A stretch of DNA of 6,262 bases, taken from contig CAMPKU010000239.1 in NCBI GenBank assembly GCA_946887385.1, positions 1-6,262 on the forward strand. Direction: 5' to 3'. The first letter of the stretch is position 1. Each line of letters opens with the position of its first letter. The notes under the pieces are model-generated. The model ran no database searches, was not told where the DNA came from, and saw only the letters and a program-made list of their open reading frames with translations. This document shows positions 1 to 6,262 of this stretch, one piece after another. This DNA is from an uncultured Gammaproteobacteria bacterium (GTDB lineage: Bacteria; Pseudomonadota; Gammaproteobacteria; Rariloculales; Rariloculaceae). A program made the translations under genes and the position numbers.

Positions 1-863
1 GAGAACGCGATCCTCACCCACACGCGCCGCGTGCGAAGAGTGGCGAGCACTCCCACGAATCCCGCGACGATGAGCAGCAGCGAAATCGCCTCCGCCTGAG
101 TAACGCCGATGCCGAGCAGTTGGTGCTCCACGTTGATGCGTATCTTCTCGATCAACAACCGCTCGAATCCCGCGAGCAGCAAGTACACCGAGAACAGATA
201 ACCGGCGCGGTTGGAATGGGACCGCAGCATGCACAACACAGCGAATAGCGCGAGCCCGAGCAGCGATTCGTAGAGCGGCGTCGGATACACGCCGGGGCTT
301 GGGATCATGACGCCGAGAATGTTGCCCTCGTACGTCTGCGCCCATAACCAGTTCGGCACCCAGCTTGGCTTCAACGTCATGTCGGCCGCGATGCCCCAGT
401 CGCCGTCGCCCGCGATCTGGCAGCCGAGCCGGCCGATCGCGTAGCCCAGCATCATGGACGGCGCCGTGGCGTCCAGCATCGGAGCGATCGGAATCGAATG
501 ACGCCTAAGGTAGATCGCGCCGGCCACGATGCCGAAGCACAGCCCGCCGAAGATGGAGAATCCGGCGCGCGTGAAGATCATCGACACAGGATCGGCGATG
601 AATTGGGCAGGATGGTCGACGATATGGAACACGCGAGCGCCGACGAGGCCGGCGGCGGCACAGACGCATGCCAAATCCGCGACGAGCGCGTGAGTAGCGG
701 GCGGCAGCCGGCCGAGCCGCTCGAGCCGTTGCGCTTCGCGGCGCGCGACGATCGTCGCCACGGCGATCGCGAGCGCCACGAGCGCTCCGAACACGGGAAT
801 GGGCAAGTCCCACTGCGTGCCGAACGCGGCATTCACGAGGTCGGTGATGTAGGGATACGACAT
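1..863 (-). CDS. lgt: Prolipoprotein diacylglyceryl transferase (Lgt), divergent type, 3' end cut by window edge
   Basis: Inner-membrane enzyme that transfers diacylglycerol from phosphatidylglycerol to the lipobox cysteine of prolipoproteins, the first step of lipoprotein maturation. The frame is open for 287 codons from the ATG at 863 to the left edge, about the full length of E. coli Lgt (291 aa), so only a short C-terminus should be missing. Hydrophobic segments lie near residues 23-41, 59-80, 102-119, 196-213, 222-238 and 259-276. Lgt landmarks in order are GFSIFGGL (101-108), the signature start GRLG (144-147) followed by CQIAGDGDWG (148-157), PTPLYES (194-200), and GFERLLIEKIR (232-242) near the end. 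R145 and R235 match the conserved arginines known in E. coli as R143 and R239. The signature is unusual: Cys replaces the usual Asn after GRLG, and Phe stands where E. coli has His103. From memory, the GDGDWG form is typical of Bacteroidetes-like Lgt homologues. The start precedes the first membrane segment, but no clear Shine-Dalgarno sequence is visible. It is divergent from the DUF6152 gene. Family assignment is firm; activity is inferred. Confidence 0.9.
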   Translation of the reverse strand, partial: MSYPYITDLVNAAFGTQWDLPIPVFGALVALAIAVATIVARREAQRLERLGRLPPATHALVADLACVCAAAGLVGARVFHIVDHPAQFIADPVSMIFTRAGFSIFGGLCFGIVAGAIYLRRHSIPIAPMLDATAPSMMLGYAIGRLGCQIAGDGDWGIAADMTLKPSWVPNWLWAQTYEGNILGVMIPSPGVYPTPLYESLLGLALFAVLCMLRSHSNRAGYLFSVYLLLAGFERLLIEKIRINVEHQLLGIGVTQAEAISLLLIVAGFVGVLATLRTRRVWVRIAF

Positions 864-907
864 CGGCGAGAGTGTACTTCGGCGAGTCGCGCGTTGCGCA
901 CGCGGCC

Positions 908-911
908 GGAG
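908..911 (+). promoter_or_regulatory. Putative ribosome binding site GGAG before the DUF6152 gene
   Basis: GGAG lies 4 nt before the ATG at 916 and 13 nt before the in-frame ATG at 925. The first spacing is slightly short and the second slightly long, so the site favours 916 without excluding 925. Confidence 0.4.
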
Positions 912-915
912 TACC

Positions 916-1329
916 ATGATTGCGATGAGCACGCGCCACGCCATCGCTGCCGCCGCATTCGCGCTCACGGGCCTTGCCGCCGAGGCCCACCATTCGATCG
1001 GCGCGGTGTACGACAGCCAGCGCCAGCAGCGCGTCGAAGGCGTCGTCGCGGAGTTTCAGTTCATCAATCCGCATCCGTTCGTCATCGTCACGGTCGACGC
1101 GCAAGGCGCCGCGGAATCGTGGCGTCTCGAGATGGACAATCGCTTCGAGCTCCAGAACATCGGCATGACCGGCGAGACGCTCAAAGCCGGCGACCGCGTC
1201 GTCGTCACCGGCAGCCTCGGGCGCAACGAGCCGCGCACGCTGTACATCCGTAGGCTCGATCGGCCCGCGGACGGCTTTCGCTACGAGCAGGTCGGCTCGC
1301 GGCCGCGCGTGGGCACGGCGCGCAACTGA
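916..1329 (+). CDS. Small exported DUF6152-family protein
   Basis: A 137-aa protein of unknown function. Residues 1-24 form a Sec signal peptide: short basic n-region (R7, H8), Ala-rich core 9-22, and an A-E-A cleavage site (22-24). The mature protein, about 113 aa, would start with H25-H26-S27. It then shows the pattern I associate with DUF6152: an HHS start, a V-x-G-V-V strand (residues 40-44), an N-P-H motif at 51-53, a W-R-L-E motif at 69-72, and L-K-A-G-D at 89-93 leading into a V-V-V-T-G strand. These suggest a small beta-barrel (OB-like) fold in the periplasm. Cleavage would expose a double histidine, which makes metal binding possible, but this is speculation. The ATG at 925 is an alternative start that still leaves a usable signal peptide. 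The gene lies 83 bp upstream of the lipoprotein amidohydrolase on the same strand and may share its transcript. Family recognition is from memory of the motif pattern, not a search. Confidence 0.8.
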   Translation: MIAMSTRHAIAAAAFALTGLAAEAHHSIGAVYDSQRQQRVEGVVAEFQFINPHPFVIVTVDAQGAAESWRLEMDNRFELQNIGMTGETLKAGDRVVVTGSLGRNEPRTLYIRRLDRPADGFRYEQVGSRPRVGTARN

Positions 1330-1400
1330 CAACAGCGCCGTCGCTTCGCCATTGGCGGCCGGACGTCGATCGGCCTAAGATCGATTGGAACCGGGGCAGA

Positions 1401-1406
1401 GGGGAG
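1401..1406 (+). promoter_or_regulatory. Shine-Dalgarno sequence of the amidohydrolase gene
   Basis: GGGGAG within a purine-rich run (1398-1406) ends 6 nt before the ATG at 1413. This is the best-formed ribosome binding site in the window and supports that start, which also places the lipobox cysteine at residue 23. Confidence 0.65.
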
Positions 1407-1412
1407 CACGGC

Positions 1413-2696
1413 ATGACGCGACTGGCGCAGCGCTTTCGTTTCATGGGGCTTGGGTTGGCGCTTGGCGCCTTGGCGGCGTGCTCGGACCCGCCGGCGCCGG
1501 CACCGGAACCGCCCAGCGACGTGCCGGCGCCCGGTGCCGGCGTCACGGTCTTCACAGGTGCGCGGCGTTTTACCGGCGACGGCACCGTCATCGACAACGC
1601 CACGTTCACCGTCGATGCCGACGGCCGCTTCGGTGTCGTCGGCCCTACGGCCGCCGTTACGGTGCCGGCCGGCGCTGCCACGGTCGATCTCGCGGGGCTC
1701 ACCGCGATGCCGGCGCTCATCGACACGCACACGCACTTGTCGCGCGACCGCGTGGGGCTCACCACCGACCTCGAGCGCCGCGCGTACTTCGGCGTGGGCG
1801 CTGCAATGAGCTTGGGGCAGGACACCGGCGACGCGATTCATGAGATGCGCCGCGAGGTGTTGCCGGGGCACGCGCTCTACCGCACCGCAGGCCGCGGCAT
1901 CACGGCTCCCGAGCCCGGCCGCAGCGACGTGCCCTACTGGGTAACCACGCCCGAGGAGGCGCGCGCGGGCGTGCGCGAGCAGGCCGAGCTCGGCGTCGAC
2001 ATCATCAAGATCTGGGTCGACGACCGGAACGGGCTCTACGAGAAGCTCTCGCCCGAGATCTACGGCGCAGTGATCGAGGAAGCGCACGCGAACGGCTTGC
2101 GCGTGACGGCGCACCTCTTTTATCTCGACGACGCGAAGGAGCTCGTGCGCCGCGGCATCGATGCGTTCGCGCACGGCGTTCGCGACCAAGACGTCGACGA
2201 CGAGTTCGTGGCGCTCGTGAAGGCGCGGCCCGACTTCGTGCTGGTGCCCAATCTCCCGGATCCCGGCGTAGCTTCCGACATGAGCTGGCTCTCCTCGGCG
2301 CTGCAGCCCGAGCAGGTGGCGCAGCTCCAGGCCGCCGCCGTCGACCGTCCGGAGGCGCAGGCGGCTTTCGGGATTCAAGCGCGCAACTTGGAGCGGCTCG
2401 CGCGCGAAGGCGTGAAGATCGCCGTGGGCACCGACGGCAACGTGCCCTGGGGCGTGCATCTCGAGATGGCCGACATGGTGGCGGCCGGCATGACGCCCGC
2501 GGACGTCATCGTTGCGGCGACCCGCAATGGAGCGGAGTTTCTGAACATTCCGGAGGCGGGCACCGTGGCCTCCGGCAAGAGCGCAGACTTCATCGTGCTC
2601 GAGGCCAATCCGCTCGACGACATCACGAACACCCGCCGCATCCGCGACGTGTATCTGCGCGGCGAGCGCATCGACCGGTCGCGATACGAGCGCTAG
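1413..2696 (+). CDS. Lipoprotein metal-dependent amidohydrolase (Amidohydro_1 family)
   Basis: A 427-aa hydrolase of the imidazolonepropionase/dipeptidase-like amidohydrolase group, probably anchored to the outer membrane facing the periplasm. A type II signal peptide ends in the lipobox L20-A21-A22-C23. Residue +2 is Ser, not Asp, which by the usual rule favours outer-membrane sorting. A Pro/Ala-rich linker (26-41) follows. The flanking beta-sandwich is split between residues about 43-100 and about 385-422, and the TIM barrel lies between. All expected metal ligands are visible: H106 and H108 in DTHTH, K199 in IIKIW as the likely carboxylated lysine, H234 in TAHL, H254 in FAHG, and D341 in GTDG. 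The C-terminal G-T-V-A-S-G-K-S-A-D-F segment (383-393) is typical of the family. This implies a binuclear metal site hydrolysing an amide, peptide or lactam bond; the substrate cannot be read from sequence. It ends 6 bp from the convergent MBL gene. Lgt from the same window would supply its lipidation. Confidence 0.92.
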   Translation: MTRLAQRFRFMGLGLALGALAACSDPPAPAPEPPSDVPAPGAGVTVFTGARRFTGDGTVIDNATFTVDADGRFGVVGPTAAVTVPAGAATVDLAGLTAMPALIDTHTHLSRDRVGLTTDLERRAYFGVGAAMSLGQDTGDAIHEMRREVLPGHALYRTAGRGITAPEPGRSDVPYWVTTPEEARAGVREQAELGVDIIKIWVDDRNGLYEKLSPEIYGAVIEEAHANGLRVTAHLFYLDDAKELVRRGIDAFAHGVRDQDVDDEFVALVKARPDFVLVPNLPDPGVASDMSWLSSALQPEQVAQLQAAAVDRPEAQAAFGIQARNLERLAREGVKIAVGTDGNVPWGVHLEMADMVAAGMTPADVIVAATRNGAEFLNIPEAGTVASGKSADFIVLEANPLDDITNTRRIRDVYLRGERIDRSRYER

Positions 2697-2702
2697 CGGC
2701 GT

Positions 2703-3752
2703 CTAAATCACGAGCTGGTCTTCGCCGACGATGACGTTGCCGTCGAACTCGGCGCGCACGCTGTCGATGAACGACGAGATCGTGAATCCCTGCGCCGCCT
2801 GACCGCGGAGCTGGTGGTTCAGCACCACGGTCTTGACGCCGGCTTCCTTCGCCATGCGCCCGACATCGCTCGGCGTGGAGTGCGTCTCGGCCACGTGGCG
2901 GAAAATGTTCTCGGTATTGCCCGCTGCGGCTTGCTCGCGAGCGCGCGTCATGTTGTTTTCGTAGGTGCGGTGGTCCATGACCTCGCAGACGAAAACGTCG
3001 GCGCCGCGCGCGAGCTTCACCACGTTGGCCGAGTAAGCCGTGTCGCCGGAGAAGCAGATCGAGCGCGTGCTCGTCTCGAACCGAAACCCGAGCGAACGGT
3101 GCCGCATGCGCGCGACGAAGCGCTCCGGATAGTGCGTGTTGGTGGCCGCCGTCACCACGACGCGCTCGTCGGCGAACACGCGCACGGGGTCGTCGCCGGC
3201 GTCGATGTCGTGGCCGAAGAACAGCGTTTCAGGCTGCACGGTGCGGCCTTCGTCCACCATGCGGATCTCGACGTTGGCGCGGAAGAACGCGATCGCGCCT
3301 TGAACCGTGCTGGCCGTGGCATACGGGCCGTAGACGTTCGTGGGCGTGGCTTTGCTGCCTGTCCACTGGTGCGCGAGCATCGCGGCGAGGTCTGCTGTGT
3401 GATCGTCGTGCAAGTGCGTGAGGAACACCGTGCTCACGGGCTGGTACCCCAAGCCCGAAGCCACTAAGGCGCGCATCGTGCCGTAGCCGCAGTCCACGAG
3501 ATACGGCACGCCGTCCACGACGACGGCGCTCGCGGTCTCGCTGCGCTCGAGCGACACGCCGGGGCCGCCGCGCGTGCCGAGCATGACCAGGCGCGTTCCC
3601 GGCGGCGCCGGGGGCCGGTTGGCGGCGTTCGGCTGCGCGAACAGGCGGCCGGCCAGGCCGAAACCGGCGAGACCGCCGGCGCCTTCGAGCACGGCGCGGC
3701 GTGTGCACAGCGCGCGCGGGAAACGGTTGTTGTTCATCGTGGGCCCCGACAT
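2703..3752 (-). CDS. Tat-exported metallo-beta-lactamase-fold hydrolase, RNase Z/arylsulfatase-like
   Basis: A 349-aa (or 344-aa) hydrolase. The N-terminus carries T17-R18-R19-A-V-L, a twin-arginine motif, then a Gly/Ala-rich weakly hydrophobic stretch (24-37) and a probable cleavage after F38-A39 or nearby, followed by a Pro-rich linker. The MBL core starts near residue 54. Metal ligands are all present: T-H-L-H-D-D-H (H113, H115, D117, H118), H207 in NTHYP, D237 in FSGDT, and H313 in VLNHQ. H291 in ETHST matches the extra histidine loop of RNase Z. Together this places it in the RNase Z-like branch, which also contains exported arylsulfatase-like and other phosphodiesterase-type enzymes. 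Because a Tat leader would place it in the periplasm, tRNA processing is unlikely and the substrate is unknown. Two starts are possible: ATG at 3752, or ATG at 3737, where GGGG lies 6 nt upstream; both keep the twin arginines. Database annotation would most likely read MBL fold metallo-hydrolase. It is convergent with the amidohydrolase and divergent from the uvrA paralogue. Confidence 0.9.
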   Translation of the reverse strand: MSGPTMNNNRFPRALCTRRAVLEGAGGLAGFGLAGRLFAQPNAANRPPAPPGTRLVMLGTRGGPGVSLERSETASAVVVDGVPYLVDCGYGTMRALVASGLGYQPVSTVFLTHLHDDHTADLAAMLAHQWTGSKATPTNVYGPYATASTVQGAIAFFRANVEIRMVDEGRTVQPETLFFGHDIDAGDDPVRVFADERVVVTAATNTHYPERFVARMRHRSLGFRFETSTRSICFSGDTAYSANVVKLARGADVFVCEVMDHRTYENNMTRAREQAAAGNTENIFRHVAETHSTPSDVGRMAKEAGVKTVVLNHQLRGQAAQGFTISSFIDSVRAEFDGNVIVGEDQLVI

Positions 3753-3872
3753 CGTCAGGCCGCAACTCTAGCTCGCCGCACCCGCGGAAGTCATGCCCGC
3801 GACTCGCGCGCGCGCGTGGGTTTCGGCACAATCGCGCTGGCGGTCCAACTTTGCCCCGGCTGCCGAATACCC
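3753..3872. promoter_or_regulatory. Divergent intergenic region between the MBL hydrolase and the uvrA paralogue
   Basis: These 120 bp must hold the promoter of the UvrA gene and probably that of the MBL gene, since the two start in opposite directions. I see no convincing sigma-70 pair and no CTGT-N8-ACAG SOS box. The stretch contains an alternating (CG)6TG run at 3805-3818. No good Shine-Dalgarno sequence is visible just before the UvrA start at 3873. The call rests on gene arrangement only. Confidence 0.3.
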
Positions 3873-6262
3873 ATGACCGACGACGTGATCCGCATTCGCG
3901 GGGCGCGGCAGAACAATCTGCGCGGCCTCGATCTCGACCTGCCGCTCTACGAGCTGATCGTGGTGACGGGCGTGTCGGGCTCGGGCAAATCTTCGCTCGC
4001 GTTCGATACCGTGTACTCGGAAGGCCAGCGGCGCTACGTCGAGACGTTTTCGCCGTACGCGCGGCAGTTCCTCGACCGCATGGACAAGCCGCAAGTCGAC
4101 CGCATCGACGGCATTCCGCCAGCCATCGCCATCGACCAGACGAACCCCGTGCGCACGTCGCGCTCCACGGTGGGCACGATGACGGAGCTGAACGACCACG
4201 TGAAGCTTCTGTATGCCCGCGCCTCAGTGCTCTTTTGCCGCAACTGCGGCCGCGAGGTGCGCCGCGACGACGCGGAATCCATCTACGAGGAGCTTGCGCG
4301 CGAGCCGGCCGTCGGCGGCGCGCAAGCGCGCGTGCTCGTGACGTTCACGATTGCCGTGCCGGCCAATTTTCCGCCCGAGGAAATCGAAACGCACTTGACG
4401 CGCCAGGGCTACACACGCATTCACTCGCGCAGCGCCGACGCCATCGAGGTGGTTCAGGACCGGCTGAGCTTCGCGCCGGCGAACCGCGCGCGGATGATCG
4501 AGGCGCTCGAGGCGGCGCTGAAGCTCGGCGCAGGCCACGTCACCGTGCGCGTAGCGGAAAAAAGCGAGGTGGCATTCAAGTTCTCGGCGCATCGGCATTG
4601 CGCACACTGCGACATCGCGTACGACGACTGCATCCCGAACTCGTTCTCGTTCAACTCGCCGGTCGGCGCCTGCGAGCGCTGCCGGGGATTCGGCCGCACG
4701 ATCGGCATCGACTATCGCCTGGCGATTCCCGACGAGGAAAAGACGCTGGCCGGCGGCGCCGTGAAGCCGTGGCAGACGAAGAGCAACCAAGAATGCCAGG
4801 ACGATCTCATGCGCTACGCGAAGCAGCGCGGCGTGCCCGTCGACGTGCCGTGGCGCGAGCTCACGGAAGAGCAGCGCAAGTGGGTGATCGAGGGCGAAGG
4901 CTCATGGCGGCAGCGTAAGTGGTACGGCGTGGCGGGGTTCTTCGCGTGGCTCGAGTCGAAGGCCTACAAGATGCACGTGCGCGTGCTGCTCTCGAAATAC
5001 CGCTCGTACGACGTGTGTCCCGCGTGTGCCGGCGCACGTCTTCGCCCCGAGTCGCTGCTCTGGCGGCTCGGCTTGCGTTCCGATGCCGCAGCCGTCGTGG
5101 AGCCCGCGAAGCGCTTCCGCGCGCACCTGCCGGCGCTGTCCGAGCGTGCGTTCGCGTCGCTGCCGGGCCTCACCGTGCACGACCTCATGATGCTGCCCGT
5201 GGAGCGCGCGCTTGAGTTTTTCGAGCGCGTGGAGCTGCCGCAACCGTTCGACGATGCCGCCGAGCTCGTGCTCGGCGAGATCCGCACGCGTTTGCAGTAT
5301 CTGTGCGACGTGGGGCTGCGCTATCTCACGCTCGATCGGCAGTCGCGCACGCTGTCCGGCGGCGAGGTGCAGCGCATCAATCTCACGACGGCGCTCGGCA
5401 CGTCGCTCGTGAACACGCTGTTCGTGCTCGACGAGCCGAGCATCGGCCTGCACGCGCGCGATCTCGACCGCATCGTTCACGTGCTCGCGAAGCTGCGCGA
5501 CGCCGGCAACACGCTGCTCGTGGTGGAGCACGACGCGCAGGTGATGCTGGCGGCGGACCGCGTCATCGACTTGGGCCCCGGACCCGGCCGCGCCGGCGGC
5601 GAGATCGTGTTCAACGGCTCGCCGGCGCAGCTCATCGCCGGCGGCGACTCGTTGACGGCGCAGTATTTGCGCGGCGAGCTCACGGTCGGGCGCGCGCGCA
5701 CGCCGCTGCCGGTGGCCACGCGCGCTCCGCGGCTCACGATTCGCGGCGCGCGCGAGCACAACTTGCGCGGCTTCGATGTGAGCATTCCGCTCAATCGGCT
5801 CGTGTGCGTCACGGGCGTTAGCGGCTCGGGTAAGTCCACGCTCGTCGAGGACGTGCTCTACAACGCCCTGTCGAAGCTGCTCGGCAAGCCGAAGGATCCG
5901 CCCGGCGAGCACTCGAGTGTGGAGGGGTTCGAGACGCTCACCGACGTCGTGCTCGTGGATCAAGCGCCGATCGGCCGAACGACGCGCTCGAATCCCGCGA
6001 GCTTCGTGGGCGTGCTCGAGCCGATCCGGCAATTGTTCGCCGCCGAGCCGCTCGCGCGTGAGCGCCGCTATACGGCCGGCACGTTCAGCTTCAATGCCGG
6101 CAATGGGCGCTGTCCTACGTGCTCGGGCCTGGGCTTCGAGCACATCGAGATGCAGTTCTTGAGCGACGTGTACCTGCGCTGCGCGGAGTGCAACGGCCGC
6201 CGCTATCGCAGCGAGGTGCTCGAGGTGAAGCTGGCGCTCGGCGGCCGAGCGCCGAAGTCGAT
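3873..6262 (+). CDS. uvrA: UvrA-family excinuclease ABC subunit A, divergent paralogue, 3' end cut by window edge
   Basis: DNA-damage-recognising ABC ATPase that, in the canonical pathway, loads UvrB at lesions for nucleotide excision repair. I read 796 uninterrupted codons to the right edge; E. coli UvrA is 940 aa. Landmarks in order: Walker A I G33-V-S-G-S-G-K-S40; S98-T-V-G-T102 with the UvrB-binding region after it, opening with C122-x2-C125; first zinc finger C243/C246 to C267/C270; insertion-domain C382-x2-C385 with G-A-R-L; signature L494-S-G-G-E498; Walker B F517-V-L-D-E-P522; switch histidine H553; Walker A II G648 to S655; second zinc finger C747/C750 and C770/C773. Signature and Walker B of the second ATPase domain lie beyond the edge. 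It differs from canonical UvrA: residues 88-97 read DQTNPVRTSR in place of the usual EQK...NPR form, the insertion domain is shorter, about 25 extra residues lie near 391-420, and LTTALGTSLVNTLF replaces the usual RLASQIGAGLVGVLY type. It may therefore be a UvrA-like paralogue, and a tandem double-length form is possible. The ATG at 3873 is placed by homology of the start; no strong ribosome binding site is seen. Confidence 0.9.
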   Translation, partial: MTDDVIRIRGARQNNLRGLDLDLPLYELIVVTGVSGSGKSSLAFDTVYSEGQRRYVETFSPYARQFLDRMDKPQVDRIDGIPPAIAIDQTNPVRTSRSTVGTMTELNDHVKLLYARASVLFCRNCGREVRRDDAESIYEELAREPAVGGAQARVLVTFTIAVPANFPPEEIETHLTRQGYTRIHSRSADAIEVVQDRLSFAPANRARMIEALEAALKLGAGHVTVRVAEKSEVAFKFSAHRHCAHCDIAYDDCIPNSFSFNSPVGACERCRGFGRTIGIDYRLAIPDEEKTLAGGAVKPWQTKSNQECQDDLMRYAKQRGVPVDVPWRELTEEQRKWVIEGEGSWRQRKWYGVAGFFAWLESKAYKMHVRVLLSKYRSYDVCPACAGARLRPESLLWRLGLRSDAAAVVEPAKRFRAHLPALSERAFASLPGLTVHDLMMLPVERALEFFERVELPQPFDDAAELVLGEIRTRLQYLCDVGLRYLTLDRQSRTLSGGEVQRINLTTALGTSLVNTLFVLDEPSIGLHARDLDRIVHVLAKLRDAGNTLLVVEHDAQVMLAADRVIDLGPGPGRAGGEIVFNGSPAQLIAGGDSLTAQYLRGELTVGRARTPLPVATRAPRLTIRGAREHNLRGFDVSIPLNRLVCVTGVSGSGKSTLVEDVLYNALSKLLGKPKDPPGEHSSVEGFETLTDVVLVDQAPIGRTTRSNPASFVGVLEPIRQLFAAEPLARERRYTAGTFSFNAGNGRCPTCSGLGFEHIEMQFLSDVYLRCAECNGRRYRSEVLEVKLALGGRAPKS

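Noticed and set aside
864..915. Search for promoters in the 52-bp divergent gap between lgt and the DUF6152 gene
   Set aside because: No recognisable -35/-10 pair on either strand. A TACACT box on the minus strand (870-875) lies almost at the lgt start and has no partner box.
498..1253. Plus-strand open frame (251 codons) spanning lgt and the DUF6152 start
   Set aside because: It lies opposite the Lgt frame and out of frame with the DUF6152 gene, and its product is Arg/His-rich low complexity. The Lgt reading explains the region better.
505..1332. Minus-strand open frame (275 codons) covering the DUF6152 gene and part of lgt in another frame
   Set aside because: The DUF6152 frame has a signal peptide and family motifs, and the lgt frame has membrane segments and Lgt motifs. 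This frame has neither.
1358..1376. Small inverted repeat GGCCG-N9-CGGCC between the DUF6152 gene and the amidohydrolase
   Set aside because: A 5-bp stem without a T-run is expected by chance at this GC content and is not a credible terminator.
1281..2459. Long open frame (392 codons) on the minus strand, opposite the amidohydrolase
   Set aside because: It has the same character: an Arg/His/Ala-rich product without motifs, opposite a gene with a complete metal site and a good ribosome binding site.
3765..3794. Possible sigma-70-like promoter for the MBL gene (ATGACT, 18 bp, TAGAGT on the minus strand)
   Set aside because: Only 4 of 6 matches in each box, and the spacing leaves a very short leader to the ATG at 3752, though about 20 nt to the ATG at 3737. 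Too weak to annotate.
4902..6143. Long open frame (413 codons) on the minus strand, opposite the UvrA gene
   Set aside because: The product is a low-complexity mix rich in Arg, Ala, His and Glu with no domain pattern. It is antisense to a frame with clear UvrA motifs throughout, and GC-rich codon bias readily opens such mirror frames.

Overview
The window is ordinary protein-coding DNA from a GC-rich Gram-negative bacterium. It most resembles an uncultured proteobacterium, possibly a gammaproteobacterium. The evidence is strong GC bias at third codon positions, a lipoprotein with a lipobox, a Sec-exported protein of the DUF6152 type, a Tat-type leader, and the general style of the UvrA paralogue. 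The taxonomic placement is inference from gene style only.

Layout. Positions 1-863 (minus strand) hold most of a divergent prolipoprotein diacylglyceryl transferase (Lgt), cut by the left edge. After a 52-bp divergent gap, a small exported DUF6152-like protein (916-1329, plus) is followed 83 bp later by a lipoprotein amidohydrolase (1413-2696, plus). That gene meets an exported, RNase Z-like metallo-beta-lactamase-fold hydrolase (2703-3752, minus) tail to tail with only 6 bp between the stop codons. After a second divergent gap of 120 bp, a UvrA-family ABC ATPase (3873 to the right edge, plus) fills the rest. The two edge genes are open at the window boundary, with no in-frame stop over 287 and 796 codons.

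How the genes fit together. Three of the five products appear to leave the cytoplasm, by three routes: Sec (DUF6152), lipoprotein (amidohydrolase) and Tat (MBL hydrolase). The Lgt encoded next door is the type of enzyme that would lipidate the amidohydrolase. The DUF6152 and amidohydrolase genes may be co-transcribed. The UvrA paralogue appears unrelated to the rest in function. I see no tRNA, rRNA, CRISPR array, insertion sequence, phage gene or clear intrinsic terminator, and no strong sign of a new multi-gene system.

The points most worth a second look are the altered catalytic motifs of Lgt, the His-His mature N-terminus predicted for the DUF6152 protein, the exported RNase Z-like hydrolase, and the non-canonical UvrA, which may continue as a double-length protein beyond the edge.
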